Made by a program: the position numbers and the translations under genes. A stretch of DNA of 64,000 nucleotides from positions 62,001 to 126,000 of the forward strand of contig JAFGXS010000052.1 of assembly GCA_016936505.1 (NCBI GenBank), read 5' to 3'. The notes beneath the pieces were generated by a model. The model was not told the origin of the DNA and did no database searches. It saw only the letters and a list, made by a program, of their open reading frames with translations. Of this stretch, positions 17,461-26,446 are shown piece by piece. Position 1 is the first letter of the stretch, and every line of letters begins with the position of its first letter. The stretch comes from Bacteroidales bacterium (GTDB taxonomy: Bacteria > Bacteroidota > Bacteroidia > Bacteroidales > F082).

Positions 17461-18297
17461 TTATTTCTTTTTCACATCCAATGAAATAAGAGATGTAATA
17501 TTCGATGGAATCGTCATTCCCGATTGAGAAATATCCATTTTGATTTCCTGGTTTAAAGTAGCTTTAGTTGTCATTCCGGTATTGATATCAATATAAATTA
17601 TTCCAGTCTGAATACCTGAAAGGTTTGATATCTTATCATTAGAACCATCACTTGTAATAGTGCCGTCAACACTAAGTTCCGCTGTATGACCCGAAATCTT
17701 TTTTAAAGTATATTTACTTTTAACCACCATGCCTTTTCCTGCCTTTACTGTTGATTCCCATGAGTCGCCTTCTGAAAGTTTATTTTCAGGATATACGGTA
17801 AATGAAGACTGATCATTTTTGTCACCTAATGCAGCTAGAGCTGTAGAAAGGTTTCCTAAATCCATTGAAGTGATCTTTCCCAGCTGATTAATAGTAATTT
17901 CATATGATTTTCCGATAGCCTTATTCATTGCTTCTCCCATCATTTTCTCTCTTCCCTGAGCGTAGGTACTTGGATCAGATGAGTCGATATGCATATTCAT
18001 ACCCATCGACGAAATATCCATAACCATTTTGTCTATAGTATTCGAGAACTTGAACTGATCTGCAGAAGCATCAATAACTTTTGATGTTTGTTGAAGCGTG
18101 ATAACATTGTTTGTATTTACATCATTGCTCATTACTTTCATCTGCATGTTTTGATCCACTTTTATATTAAAAGTATACTCAGATCCTTTTTCGAGATTGT
18201 AACGAAGAGATATTTTCTTTTTAGCCCACGACTGAGTTGGGATAACGGCAAAAAGAAGTGCCAACATAACTACACTGCTTAATTTAATTGATTTCAT
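17461..18297 (-). CDS. secreted DUF6263-like protein
   Basis: A 278-residue protein with a signal peptide (MKSIKLSSVVMLALLFAVIPTQSWA). The mature part is beta-rich with repeated Thr/Ser and opens with KISLRYNLEKGSEYTFNIKVDQNMQMK, typical of the DUF6263 family in Bacteroidota. The segment SEGDSWESTVKAGKG and TGIIYIDINTGMTTKATLNQEI near the end also fit. No catalytic residues can be named. It probably sits in the periplasm or outer envelope. It lies 34 bases downstream of dnaB on the same strand and may be co-transcribed with it. Confidence 0.6.
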   Translation of the reverse strand: MKSIKLSSVVMLALLFAVIPTQSWAKKKISLRYNLEKGSEYTFNIKVDQNMQMKVMSNDVNTNNVITLQQTSKVIDASADQFKFSNTIDKMVMDISSMGMNMHIDSSDPSTYAQGREKMMGEAMNKAIGKSYEITINQLGKITSMDLGNLSTALAALGDKNDQSSFTVYPENKLSEGDSWESTVKAGKGMVVKSKYTLKKISGHTAELSVDGTITSDGSNDKISNLSGIQTGIIYIDINTGMTTKATLNQEIKMDISQSGMTIPSNITSLISLDVKKK

Positions 18298-18331
18298 AAT
18301 TTATAAATGTTTATTAATAAAAAAAAGTTCA

Positions 18332-19867
18332 TTAAAAAGGCATTCCATCCGATGGGTTCCCATCATCAAAATCCATATCATTCATTCTCGATGGAATGGT
18401 TTTAAAACCGCTCTGTATATCACTCATTGAAAAGTCACCACCGCCGGAAGTATTGGGAGTATAATCTTCAAACCGGGCAAACTTATCAACAAACCTTAAC
18501 TGGACTTCACCTGTCGGTCCGTTTCTGTGTTTTGCAATAATTATCTCTGCCATTCCCTGCGATGGGGTTTGGTCGTCCAACATGTCAAAACCATAATATT
18601 CGGCACGATAAATAAACATAACAATATCTGCATCCTGTTCAATAGCACCGGATTCCCTAAGGTCAGAAAGTATAGGTTTCTTTGAGTTTCCGGGTCGGTT
18701 CTCAACCGCACGACTTAACTGCGACAATGCCAAAACCGGAATATTTAATTCCTTTGCTAACGATTTCAATGCTCGTGAAATGGTACTAATTTCCTGTTCC
18801 CTGTTTCCACGCGAATCGCCCCCTGTTGTCATTAACTGCAAATAATCGACAAATACCATTTGAATATCGTGTTGTTGCTTTAAACGGCGACATTTTGCCC
18901 TTAACTCAAAAATTGAAAGGGCAGGAGTATCATCAATAAAAATTTTGGCATCAACCAGGTTGGTAATCTTTGAATTCAATTGTGTCCACTCATGATCTAA
19001 AAGATCACCTTTTCTGAGTTTTCCGGCAGGCAACTCACTTTCACTGGATATTAAACGGGTCACCAGCTGAACTGCGGACATTTCGAGAGAGAAAACAGCA
19101 ACAGCTTTTTTACTGAGTACTGCAATATTTCTAGCCAGACTTAAGGCAAAAGCCGTTTTTCCCATAGCAGGTCTTGCTGCCAGAATAATCAGGTCAGATC
19201 TTTGCCACCCGTTGGTAATCCTGTCAAGACCCGTAAAGCCTGATGGAACACCACTCATGTGTGTATCAGAATTTTTGGCACTTTCGATTTCAGAAATTGC
19301 CTGACGAACCAGTCCGGGCATTCCTTCAAAACCCCTGCGCAAATTGGATTCCGATACGTTAAAGAGTCCCTGTTCAGCCCTGTCCAATAAATCAAAAACA
19401 TCTGTCGTGTCTTCAAAAGCATCTTTAATAATGTCAGATGAAATCCTAATCAACTCCCGCTGAATGTGTTTTTGTAATAAAATACGGGCATGATACTCAA
19501 TATTTGCAGCTGAAGCAATACGGCTGGTGAGCATTGTAATGTAGTAGGCACCGCCCACAATTTCAAGTTCACCGTCACTTTTCAACTGGTTTGTAACTGA
19601 TAAAATATCTATCGGTTCAGACTTTGAAAACAGTTGATGAATCGCTGAAAAGATACGCTGATGAGCTTCTTTATAAAAGACATCAGATTTCAGAATATCA
19701 ATAACTGCAGTAACGGCATCCTGCTCTAGCATCATCGCACCGAGGACAGCTTCCTCGAGGTCAATGGCCTGAGGAGGGATCTTACCATGCTCAAAAACAT
19801 TGTTTGTCAGAGCAATGGATTTATTACCAACAGTAGATTTTTTTGACGTTGTTTTTGTTTTTTCCAT
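18332..19867 (-). CDS. dnaB: replicative DNA helicase DnaB
   Basis: The hexameric 5'-3' helicase of the replication fork, 511 residues. The N-terminal DnaB_N domain begins at PPQAIDLEEAVLGAMMLEQDAV (about 31-53). The RecA-like domain has SGFTGLDRITNGWQRSDLIILAARP, Walker A ARPAMGKTAF (231-240), Walker B MVFVDYLQLM, and LSQLSRAVENRP and SDLRESGAIEQDAD. A Lys/Ser/Thr-rich N-terminal tail and a Gly/Asp-rich C-terminus are unremarkable. No intein is present. Confidence 0.97.
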   Translation of the reverse strand: MEKTKTTSKKSTVGNKSIALTNNVFEHGKIPPQAIDLEEAVLGAMMLEQDAVTAVIDILKSDVFYKEAHQRIFSAIHQLFSKSEPIDILSVTNQLKSDGELEIVGGAYYITMLTSRIASAANIEYHARILLQKHIQRELIRISSDIIKDAFEDTTDVFDLLDRAEQGLFNVSESNLRRGFEGMPGLVRQAISEIESAKNSDTHMSGVPSGFTGLDRITNGWQRSDLIILAARPAMGKTAFALSLARNIAVLSKKAVAVFSLEMSAVQLVTRLISSESELPAGKLRKGDLLDHEWTQLNSKITNLVDAKIFIDDTPALSIFELRAKCRRLKQQHDIQMVFVDYLQLMTTGGDSRGNREQEISTISRALKSLAKELNIPVLALSQLSRAVENRPGNSKKPILSDLRESGAIEQDADIVMFIYRAEYYGFDMLDDQTPSQGMAEIIIAKHRNGPTGEVQLRFVDKFARFEDYTPNTSGGGDFSMSDIQSGFKTIPSRMNDMDFDDGNPSDGMPF

Positions 19868-19871
19868 TTCT

Positions 19872-19879
19872 CAAAAATA
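19872..19879 (-). promoter_or_regulatory. -7 box of dnaB
   Basis: CAAAAATA reads TATTTTTG on the minus strand. It ends 5 bases before the dnaB ATG, implying a very short or absent 5' untranslated leader. Confidence 0.35.
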
Positions 19880-19965
19880 CAAATTGAAGGACTTCAAGCT
19901 CTGTTGAGCCAGATTAATTTTTCAAAAAAATCATATAACAGTATGTTTTGCTTGTCTGTAAAGCC

Positions 19966-20676
19966 TTACAGAAATTCTACAAACTCATCTCTGATTAAAG
20001 GTTGTCTCTGATAACGTCTGAATAACTGAATGGTTGTTAAAACATCTTTTTGGCAATAATGAGCAATTCTTTCCAGGTCATTATCCTTCCAGTAAACTTT
20101 ACCTACCTGACTGCCATCAATATCATCTTTTGGTGTAGGAATGTTAAATAAGGCTGCCAGTAACTCAAGTGATGTATAATGTTTATAATCTCCGAATTTC
20201 CACAACTCCATAGTATCAAGATGCTTAATTTCCCAGGGCTTTTTACCTGCAAGATCAAGTATATCTGGCAAATTTATGTTTTGAACCAGCATTCGTCTGG
20301 CAATGTATGGGAAATCGAATTCTTTCCCATTATGTGCACACAAAAGCGATTCGTTTTTAGTGTAGTGTTTTGTTAGCAAATCTGCGAATTCATGTAACAG
20401 AATTTTCTCATCATCACCGTAAAATGACTTTAAACGGATAGTATTACCGCTGATAAATCCACAGGAAATACAAACAATTTTTCCAAATTCTGCATAAATG
20501 CCTGCCTGATTATAAAGTTGATCAGGGGTCAAATCATCATTCTTGTAATTTATTTTATCGGCTTTCTTCTCCCACAAAGGTTTAAATCGATCGGGGAGAT
20601 GATCAAAATCGGGAAAAGCTGAAACAGTTTCAATATCCAGAAAAAGAACATTGTCGAGAGAAAGGGAATTAAGCAT
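19966..20676 (-). CDS. PolB-type 3'-5' exonuclease (DEDDy, RNase H fold)
   Basis: A predicted 3'-5' exonuclease related to the proofreading domain of family B polymerases but without a polymerase. DEDDy residues are visible: FLDIET (Asp and Glu), CAHNGKEFDFPYIARR (Asp) and HYCQKDVLTTIQLFRR (Tyr/Asp). The frame can be read back to a TTG at 20697, but ATG at 20676 (MLNSLSLDN) starts directly before the first catalytic strand and is preferred, giving 236 residues. The gene is divergent from mnmD. Substrate and pathway unknown. Confidence 0.82.
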   Translation of the reverse strand: MLNSLSLDNVLFLDIETVSAFPDFDHLPDRFKPLWEKKADKINYKNDDLTPDQLYNQAGIYAEFGKIVCISCGFISGNTIRLKSFYGDDEKILLHEFADLLTKHYTKNESLLCAHNGKEFDFPYIARRMLVQNINLPDILDLAGKKPWEIKHLDTMELWKFGDYKHYTSLELLAALFNIPTPKDDIDGSQVGKVYWKDNDLERIAHYCQKDVLTTIQLFRRYQRQPLIRDEFVEFL

Positions 20677-20746
20677 AGGTTTTCTTTTGACAGCCAAATT
20701 AATAAATTTTTATAAGTGTTCTCTCCAGGTTCATAAGTTTCTGACA

Positions 20747-20754
20747 TATTTTTG
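20747..20754 (+). promoter_or_regulatory. -7 box of mnmD
   Basis: TATTTTTG matches TAnnTTTG and ends only 4 bases before the mnmD ATG at 20759. If used, the mRNA would be nearly leaderless. Confidence 0.35.
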
Positions 20755-20758
20755 CAAC

Positions 20759-21439
20759 ATGAATTCAATACTTCATACAGCTGACGGTTCGGTAACTCTT
20801 CAGAGCAACAGGTTCAAAGAAACATACCATTCAACATTTGGTGCTATTCAGGAATCAGAACATATTTTTATTGAAGCTGGTCTGAACCTTTTTCTAAATA
20901 GCAAAGTGGTTAATCTTTTGGAAATTGGTTTTGGAACGGGTTTAAACGCCTTTTTAAGTTTGCAATGGGCCGAATTAAATTCTGTTAAAATTCATTACTC
21001 AGGAATTGAAGCTTATCCTGTGGATATTGATGCTATTCAAAAAATAAATTATCCCGACATATTATCAATGGATCGTAGATTATTTAACCAATTGCATCTG
21101 TCAGGAAAACAGGTCATCGGCTACTTTTTTCAATCTGAGGTGTTTTATACTGATTTTCAAAGCTATAAACCAGATTCTGAAATTTTTGACCTCATTTTTT
21201 TTGATGCTTTTTCACCGGATATACAACCCGAAATGTGGGCAACTGAAAAGTTCAAAGAATTATTTAAAAGCCTGAAACCGGGCGGAGTTTTGGTTACATA
21301 TTCCAGTAAGGGAATTGTAAAAAGAGCTTTAAAAGATGCCGGTTTTGAAATTAAAAAACTTCCGGGACCGCCGGGGAAAAGAGAATTTGTAAGAGCAATG
21401 AAAAACTCACCTGATTTCAAAACCGGAAAAACCCTGTAA
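20759..21439 (+). CDS. mnmD: tRNA (mnm5s2U34) methyltransferase MnmD
   Basis: The last step of wobble uridine modification (nm5s2U to mnm5s2U), carried out in E. coli by the N-terminal half of MnmC; here it is a stand-alone MnmD. SAM-binding LLEIGFGTGLNAFLSLQWA, the FFDAFSPDIQPEMWATEKF catalytic strand, and GGVLVTYSSKGIVKRALKDAGF with PGPPGKREFVRA at the end are diagnostic. The frame is open from 20651, but the ATG at 20759 begins MNSILHTADGSVTL, the conserved start. The 3' end overlaps the convergent acylphosphatase gene by 33 bases. Confidence 0.92.
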   Translation: MNSILHTADGSVTLQSNRFKETYHSTFGAIQESEHIFIEAGLNLFLNSKVVNLLEIGFGTGLNAFLSLQWAELNSVKIHYSGIEAYPVDIDAIQKINYPDILSMDRRLFNQLHLSGKQVIGYFFQSEVFYTDFQSYKPDSEIFDLIFFDAFSPDIQPEMWATEKFKELFKSLKPGGVLVTYSSKGIVKRALKDAGFEIKKLPGPPGKREFVRAMKNSPDFKTGKTL

Positions 21440-21679
21440 CGGTATATTTTGTTTTTCTGTTTTCAGAACCCTGGCCCAATCTGGTCCCTGCTCGCACCAT
21501 TGGGTAAAAAGTTCAAGGTTCTCAGTTTTGCCTTCAGCTTCTATATATACACTTCCATCAGGCCGGTTTTTGACGAATCCTTTAATGTCCAGTTCGAGGG
21601 CTTTTTTTTCAGTATAATAACGAAATCCAACACCTTGAACTTTGCCATAAACCTGTATAATTATCCCTTTATTTTGCAT
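21407..21679 (-). CDS. acyP: acylphosphatase
   Basis: A 90-residue acylphosphatase, hydrolysing acyl phosphates such as carbamoyl or acetyl phosphate. The signature VYGKVQGVGFRYYTEKKA carries the catalytic Arg; the second signature GFVKNRPDGSVYIEAEG contains the catalytic Asn. The ending GFSGFEIR is standard. The gene sits 3 bases downstream of the hypothetical gene at 21683 on the same strand and overlaps mnmD tail to tail. Confidence 0.93.
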   Translation of the reverse strand: MQNKGIIIQVYGKVQGVGFRYYTEKKALELDIKGFVKNRPDGSVYIEAEGKTENLELFTQWCEQGPDWARVLKTEKQNIPLQGFSGFEIR

Positions 21680-21682
21680 CGA

Positions 21683-22249
21683 TTAATTCAATCGTTTCAA
21701 CATTTGATCACTAATAGCAGCAAAAAGCTGATCGGGGTGGAGTTTGCGCCAGCCAAAATCGTTAAAACGTCCACCAAATGAAATAAACTGATCTATGTTG
21801 GCGTCGGAAAATTCTCTCACAACATGATCACGAAAATTTAAAGCAACAATCCATCCATCCTCCAGATTATCGAACCACTCGGCATAATAATCGTCAGAAT
21901 CTGAATGAAAATCGAGTACATTTTCACCAATCAGAATAAAATAACGAATCCCCTCGTCCAGCAAAAACTCAATTACATTTCTGTACAAATACATGATGTC
22001 GTTGTATAGAATATCATTCCACTCACCCAATAGTTCAATAATTGAGTATTGATTATCGTAATCGGTAAATAATATTTTCAGATAAAGGGTCTGAGATCCA
22101 AAATCATCCCATTGCGGGTGAATATAATGATTGTAAATTGTATGCTCAAAATAGACTTCACTATTTTTTTTCCCATAAAAGGGCGACCTTTTATCTTTCG
22201 CTGTTGCGTAAAGCGAACTCCATCTAAAGAAAGGCTCAATATCGTGCAT
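21683..22249 (-). CDS. conserved hypothetical acidic protein
   Basis: I do not recognise this 188-residue protein. It is rich in aromatic and acidic residues (for example DFHSDSDDYYAEWFDNLEDGW), with no signal peptide and no membrane segment. A helical stretch, LLGEWNDILYNDIMYLYRNVIEFLLDEG, is followed by a beta strand (YFILIGENVLDF) in the middle. The final segment FGWRKLHPDQLFAAISDQML looks conserved in style. It lies between crcB and acyP on the minus strand and is probably part of a DUF493-crcB-this gene-acyP unit. Function unknown. Confidence 0.6.
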   Translation of the reverse strand: MHDIEPFFRWSSLYATAKDKRSPFYGKKNSEVYFEHTIYNHYIHPQWDDFGSQTLYLKILFTDYDNQYSIIELLGEWNDILYNDIMYLYRNVIEFLLDEGIRYFILIGENVLDFHSDSDDYYAEWFDNLEDGWIVALNFRDHVVREFSDANIDQFISFGGRFNDFGWRKLHPDQLFAAISDQMLKRLN

Positions 22250-22270
22250 GTGAAATCTGAAAATCCAGGG

Positions 22271-22645
22271 TTAAAAAGATTTAGATAACGAATATCCTGC
22301 AAAACTCAATACAATACCTAAAACATTTGTGGAAAGCACATAAAAGGTCATCAGTGTAAACTCACCATTTCGGATTAAACTGAAATTGTCGAATGCAAAA
22401 GTTGAAAATGTTGTGAAACTTCCCAGAATACCCACAAAAATAAGCATTCGGAAACTGGGAGAAATATAAACCTTGGTAAAATAACCCCATAAAAAACCTA
22501 TAACCAATGATCCAATAAGGTTGACTATTAGTGTGGCCCATGGAAAATCACTTTTATGTTTCGACTCAATCAGCTGATAAATCAGAAAACGTAATACAGC
22601 ACCGATGCTGCCTCCAAATGCCACGGCCAGTAATTTCTCAATCAT
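22271..22645 (-). CDS. crcB: fluoride ion channel CrcB/FluC
   Basis: A 124-residue four-helix membrane protein that exports fluoride as a dual-topology dimer. Conserved features are GGSIGAVLRFLIYQL (GxxGAxxR), ATLIVNLIGSLVIGFLWG (the pore Asn) and GILGSFTTFSTFAFDN (the Phe box and Na+ site). Only one crcB is present, consistent with a homodimer. The start overlaps the stop of the upstream DUF493-like gene by one base. I saw no fluoride riboswitch-like structure upstream. Confidence 0.93.
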   Translation of the reverse strand: MIEKLLAVAFGGSIGAVLRFLIYQLIESKHKSDFPWATLIVNLIGSLVIGFLWGYFTKVYISPSFRMLIFVGILGSFTTFSTFAFDNFSLIRNGEFTLMTFYVLSTNVLGIVLSFAGYSLSKSF

Positions 22646-22968
22646 TATAATGCAAATTTCAGTCCTTCAATTTCATTCATCATTGCGTACATCTTATCCA
22701 TTCTATCTTTATTATCAAGATGTACTAAAAACGTAAAACTAATATAATTGGCTTTAGCGCTTAATTTTTCGTCCATTAATTTATGCTCAATTTCCAGCGA
22801 AACAAATAGTTTATTCATTTCATCCAGATAAAATTCTTTTTTTTCCGGTAATAGAAATATTGCTTTAAGATGATAGGAAACAGGAAACTTTATTTGTTCT
22901 TCTTTCTGAACCTTGGCAAATGACTCTTTATTATGACCGTTTCCGTTTATCTGATGATTTTTTTTCAT
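22645..22968 (-). CDS. DUF493-like (YbeD-type) small protein
   Basis: This 107-residue protein has a charged, flexible N-terminal 25 residues. The rest resembles DUF493/YbeD (an ACT-like ferredoxin fold linked in E. coli to lipoate regulation): KFPVSYHLKAIFL, then ANYISFTFLVHLDNKDRMDKMYAMMNEIEGLKFAL, matching the family's F-P-x-x-Y, YxSxT and LYxxLxxxxxVxxxL pattern. The match is by eye and moderate. It is the first gene of a unit with crcB (one-base overlap). Link to fluoride handling is not evident. Confidence 0.55.
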   Translation of the reverse strand: MKKNHQINGNGHNKESFAKVQKEEQIKFPVSYHLKAIFLLPEKKEFYLDEMNKLFVSLEIEHKLMDEKLSAKANYISFTFLVHLDNKDRMDKMYAMMNEIEGLKFAL

Positions 22969-22985
22969 GGAATGATAATCTTTTG

Positions 22986-22993
22986 CAAAGATA
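22986..22993 (-). promoter_or_regulatory. -7 box of the DUF493-crcB unit
   Basis: CAAAGATA reads TATCTTTG on the minus strand, matching TAnnTTTG, 17 bases upstream of the ATG at 22968. Confidence 0.5.
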
Positions 22994-23026
22994 ATGTCTT
23001 AACTTAAAAGCTATTATCAAACAATG

Positions 23027-25441
23027 TTAAAAAATACTTGGGTATTTAGCAGGATTATACTCATTCATCATTTGATAAATGGTTTCAAAAACGTCATCGG
23101 CACTTGGATTCGAAAAATAATCACCATCTGTGCTATAAGCCGTTCTGTGCGATTCTCCGGCAATGGATTTGGGTTCCATATCCAAATAATAAAAGCCTTT
23201 CTGAACTTCCAACACACGATTCATCATATATGCCGTTGTTCCACCATGAACATCTTCGTCAAAAAAGACAATCTTATTGGTTTTCTTTAAAGAATTGACA
23301 ATGGAACCATTAATATCAAAAGGAATCAATGTCTGAACATCTATCAGTTCAACATCAACGTCAAATTCAGCTAATCTCTCAATGGCTTCTTCAGCAATTC
23401 TGACACAGGAACCATATGTAACAAGTGTTATGTCTTTTCCTTTTTTAAGAACCTCGGGAATGCCAACTGGCGTTTTGAACTCGCCTATGTTGGAAGGCTT
23501 TTTTTCCCTGATCCGGTAACCATTAAGCGGTTCAATTATAATAACCGGCTGATCAGATTCAAGATAAGTGTTGTAGAACCCTGCTGCCTGAGTCATATTT
23601 CTGGGAACTGCCACGTGAACTCCTCTTACAGAATGTAACAACATACCCATTGGCGAACCGGCATGCCAGATTCCTTCCAATCTGTGCCCACGGGTACTAA
23701 TGATAATGGGAGCTTTTTGTCCACCGCGGGTACGATAATGCATCGTAGCTATATCATCGCTGATAACCTGTAAACCATATAAAATATAATCAAGGTATTG
23801 AATTTCAGCAATTGGCCTTAGTCCACGCAAAGCCATTCCCAAACCTTGTCCTATAATTGTTGCTTCACGAATACCCGTATCAAATATTCTGTTCTCACCG
23901 TATTTTTTCTGAAGTCCTTCGTAAGTTTGATTAACTCCACCAATATTTCCTACGTCTTCACCAAAAATAATGAGGGCAGGATTATGTTCAAAATTATAAT
24001 CAAAATTATCTCTTAGAATCTCTCTTCCAGGAACAAAATCAGCACCTTCCTTATATTCCGGAGCAACAATTTTAAGGTTTAATGGTGAAAGGTCCGACTG
24101 ACTGTACAGATGTGAACTGTAACGATAATGATCTTCTTTTTCTTCAGCAAGCAGCCATTCACGAAGGGTCTTTTTTAATGGAGCATCATTAAAACTGCAT
24201 TGGTTACACAGCAGATAAAGCATTTTTCTGGCAGCACTAACCACATCTTTTCTGATGGGTTCTGCAATTTGGGCCAGTTCTTTTTGAAGCTGTTTTATCT
24301 TTTCATGCTTTTCACAAAAACAGGAAACTGTATCCAGCATGTTCAGTAACTCATCTCTTTTCTTTTTTATTGGATCTGTAAAATTCTTCCAAGCATTCTT
24401 TCGGGCTTGTTTAACCCGTTCCTTTGCTTTTGTTTCAATATCATCAAGCTCATCAACAGTAGCAATCTTTTCTTCCAGAATCCATTGACGCATTTTCAAT
24501 ATTCCATCTCTTTCATGTTCATCTTTGAGCTGCTCAGAAGATTTATACCTCTCATGTGAACCTGATGTAGAATGCCCCTGAGGTTGAGTGCAACCGGTTA
24601 TATGAAACAATACCGGAATATGATTTGTTCTGCATTCTTCAACACCTAGCTGGTAAATTTTTATTAGTTCTTTATAATCGAAGCATTTAGCCCTGAATAT
24701 CTTAATTCCATTGCTATCTTTCTGTTTTTCGAAACCTTTCAGAGCTTCTGAAATATTACTTTTAACAGTTTGGTATTCATTAGGAACAGAAATTCCCCAT
24801 TGATCATCCCATACTGAAACAACCATCGGAACTCCTAAAACCGCTGCCGCATTCATCGTTTCAAAGAAATATCCTTCAGAAGTTGATGCATCTCCGATTG
24901 TTCCGAACGCAACTTCATTGCCTTTATTTGAAAAGCCCCTGAAAAATTCAGGATTTGAATAATTTTTAAAGTGCTTTGAAGCACTTGCCAATCCAAGTAA
25001 ACGTGGCATCTGACTAGCAGTTGGAGATGAATCAGGAGCACTGTTTTTTTGTTTGGTAAGATCCTTCCAATGACCGTTATCATCAAGACTTCTGGACGCA
25101 AAATGATTATTCATGAGTCGTCCTCCATTGGAAGGATTCATCTTTAGGTCGGTGTCACCATAAAGTTGTGAAAAAAACTCCTCAAGTTCCATCATTCCTG
25201 CTGCCAGCATAAATGTCTGATCACGGTAATAACCAGATCTCCAGTCACCTTCCTTAAATACTCTGGCCATAGCCAATTGCGGAATTTCCTTTCCATCGCC
25301 AAAAATTCCAAATTTGGCCTTTCCTGTTAATACTTCCCGACGCCCCATAAGACTGGCTTGCCTGCTTTCAACTGCTGTTCGGTAATCCCTTAGGATTTCT
25401 TCTTTAGTAAGATTTAATGCTGAGATATTCTGTTTTGCCAT
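23027..25441 (-). CDS. fused alpha-beta E1 subunit of a 2-oxoacid dehydrogenase complex
   Basis: A ThDP enzyme of about 804 residues with E1 alpha and beta in one chain, as usual in Bacteroidota. The alpha half has the ThDP-binding GDASTSEGYFFETMNAA (GDG-like) and DDQWGISVPN. The beta half has LIIFGEDVGNIGGVNQTYEGL, EIQYLDYILYGLQVISDDIAT and GIWHAGSPMGMLLHSV. The E1 class (pyruvate, branched-chain or 2-oxoglutarate) cannot be fixed by eye; branched-chain type is the closest in style. The frame opens at 25519, but a -7 box at 25462-25469 lies inside that extension. The start is therefore ATG 25441 (MAKQNISAL) or 25450. E2 and E3 genes are not in the window. Confidence 0.88.
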   Translation of the reverse strand: MAKQNISALNLTKEEILRDYRTAVESRQASLMGRREVLTGKAKFGIFGDGKEIPQLAMARVFKEGDWRSGYYRDQTFMLAAGMMELEEFFSQLYGDTDLKMNPSNGGRLMNNHFASRSLDDNGHWKDLTKQKNSAPDSSPTASQMPRLLGLASASKHFKNYSNPEFFRGFSNKGNEVAFGTIGDASTSEGYFFETMNAAAVLGVPMVVSVWDDQWGISVPNEYQTVKSNISEALKGFEKQKDSNGIKIFRAKCFDYKELIKIYQLGVEECRTNHIPVLFHITGCTQPQGHSTSGSHERYKSSEQLKDEHERDGILKMRQWILEEKIATVDELDDIETKAKERVKQARKNAWKNFTDPIKKKRDELLNMLDTVSCFCEKHEKIKQLQKELAQIAEPIRKDVVSAARKMLYLLCNQCSFNDAPLKKTLREWLLAEEKEDHYRYSSHLYSQSDLSPLNLKIVAPEYKEGADFVPGREILRDNFDYNFEHNPALIIFGEDVGNIGGVNQTYEGLQKKYGENRIFDTGIREATIIGQGLGMALRGLRPIAEIQYLDYILYGLQVISDDIATMHYRTRGGQKAPIIISTRGHRLEGIWHAGSPMGMLLHSVRGVHVAVPRNMTQAAGFYNTYLESDQPVIIIEPLNGYRIREKKPSNIGEFKTPVGIPEVLKKGKDITLVTYGSCVRIAEEAIERLAEFDVDVELIDVQTLIPFDINGSIVNSLKKTNKIVFFDEDVHGGTTAYMMNRVLEVQKGFYYLDMEPKSIAGESHRTAYSTDGDYFSNPSADDVFETIYQMMNEYNPAKYPSIF

Positions 25442-25451
25442 TGGTCGCATT

Positions 25452-25469
25452 TTTGCGATCGCAAATATA
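25452..25469 (-). promoter_or_regulatory. -7 box with overlapping 14-bp palindrome upstream of the E1 gene
   Basis: CAAATATA at 25462-25469 reads TATATTTG on the minus strand (-7). TTTGCGATCGCAAA (25452-25465) is a perfect palindrome overlapping the -7 box and the expected transcription start, which makes it a possible operator. Confidence 0.5.
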
Positions 25470-25600
25470 GTAAATATAACGATTCTAAATAAGTAGAAGG
25501 CCCCATAGCTATAGCTCAAACTTTAATTTTAACCGCTTTTACAATAGTATAAAACAAAGCTGTTATAATTATTTAACTCAGAAAATCAACAATATTGTTA

Positions 25601-25608
25601 TACTTTTG
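25601..25608 (+). promoter_or_regulatory. -7 box of ppk2
   Basis: TACTTTTG matches TAnnTTTG 16 bases upstream of the ppk2 ATG at 25625. No convincing -33 element is at 19 bp. Confidence 0.45.
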
Positions 25609-25624
25609 TTATAAACAGTAGGTT

Positions 25625-26446
25625 ATGGAAGACAAAAAAATTTTGAACAAACACGGAAAGCTTAAAAATGAAGTTTTTGTTAAAGAACTTGAAAAGCTTC
25701 AGATTGAGTTGATCGAACTACAGGAATGGGTTAAAGCAAATGGCCTAAAAGTTGTGGTAATATTCGAAGGTCGTGATACAGCAGGTAAAAGTGGTGTAAT
25801 TAAACGCATAACCGAAAAACTAAATCCTCGTGTTGTCAGGATTGGTGCATTAGGTGTCCCCACAGAGAAGGAGAAAACCCAATGGTATTTTCAACGGTAC
25901 GTTTCTCAATTACCGGCTGCAGGAGAAGTAGTTCTTTTTGATCGTTCGTGGTACAACAGGGCAGGAGTTGAGCGCGTAATGGGATTTTGTTCTGATGATG
26001 ATTACTGGGAATTTCTGAGGTCCTGTCCTTATTTTGAACGCATGTTGATTAGGTCAGGTATTATTTTAATTAAATACTGGTTCTCAGTTAGTGAAGAAGA
26101 ACAGGAAAAGAGATTTCAATCGCGTTTAAATGACCCTCGAAAAAGATGGAAATTCAGCGCAATGGATTTAAAATCCAGAGATAAATGGGTGGAATATTCT
26201 AAAGCAAAGGACGATATGTTTTCCTATACTGATACAAAAATATCACCGTGGTATGTTGTTGAAGCAGACGATAAAAAACGTGCTCATCTGAACACTATTC
26301 ATCATTTACTGAGTATTATTCCCTATGAGAAATTACCGGTTGACCCTATAACTCTGGGTCCCAGAAAACCAGAAAAGGGTTATGTAAGACCACCTATGCA
26401 AGAACAAACATTTGTTCCTGATATGTTTTCAGAAAAAAAAGAGTAA
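25625..26446 (+). CDS. ppk2: polyphosphate kinase 2
   Basis: A single-domain PPK2 of 273 residues, using polyphosphate to phosphorylate nucleoside di- or monophosphates. The Walker A-like FEGRDTAGKSGVIKRI (about 48-63), lid residues in NPRVVRIGALGVPTEKEKTQWYFQRYV, Walker B VLFDRSWYNRAGVERVMGF, and WKFSAMDLKSRDKW are all present. It appears monocistronic with its own -7 box. The class (ADP/GDP versus AMP) cannot be settled without alignment. Confidence 0.94.
   Translation: MEDKKILNKHGKLKNEVFVKELEKLQIELIELQEWVKANGLKVVVIFEGRDTAGKSGVIKRITEKLNPRVVRIGALGVPTEKEKTQWYFQRYVSQLPAAGEVVLFDRSWYNRAGVERVMGFCSDDDYWEFLRSCPYFERMLIRSGIILIKYWFSVSEEEQEKRFQSRLNDPRKRWKFSAMDLKSRDKWVEYSKAKDDMFSYTDTKISPWYVVEADDKKRAHLNTIHHLLSIIPYEKLPVDPITLGPRKPEKGYVRPPMQEQTFVPDMFSEKKE

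Noticed and set aside
22969-23026. Fluoride riboswitch upstream of the DUF493-crcB unit
   Set aside because: Only 58 bases lie between the neighbouring genes, and no pseudoknot-like structure is visible.
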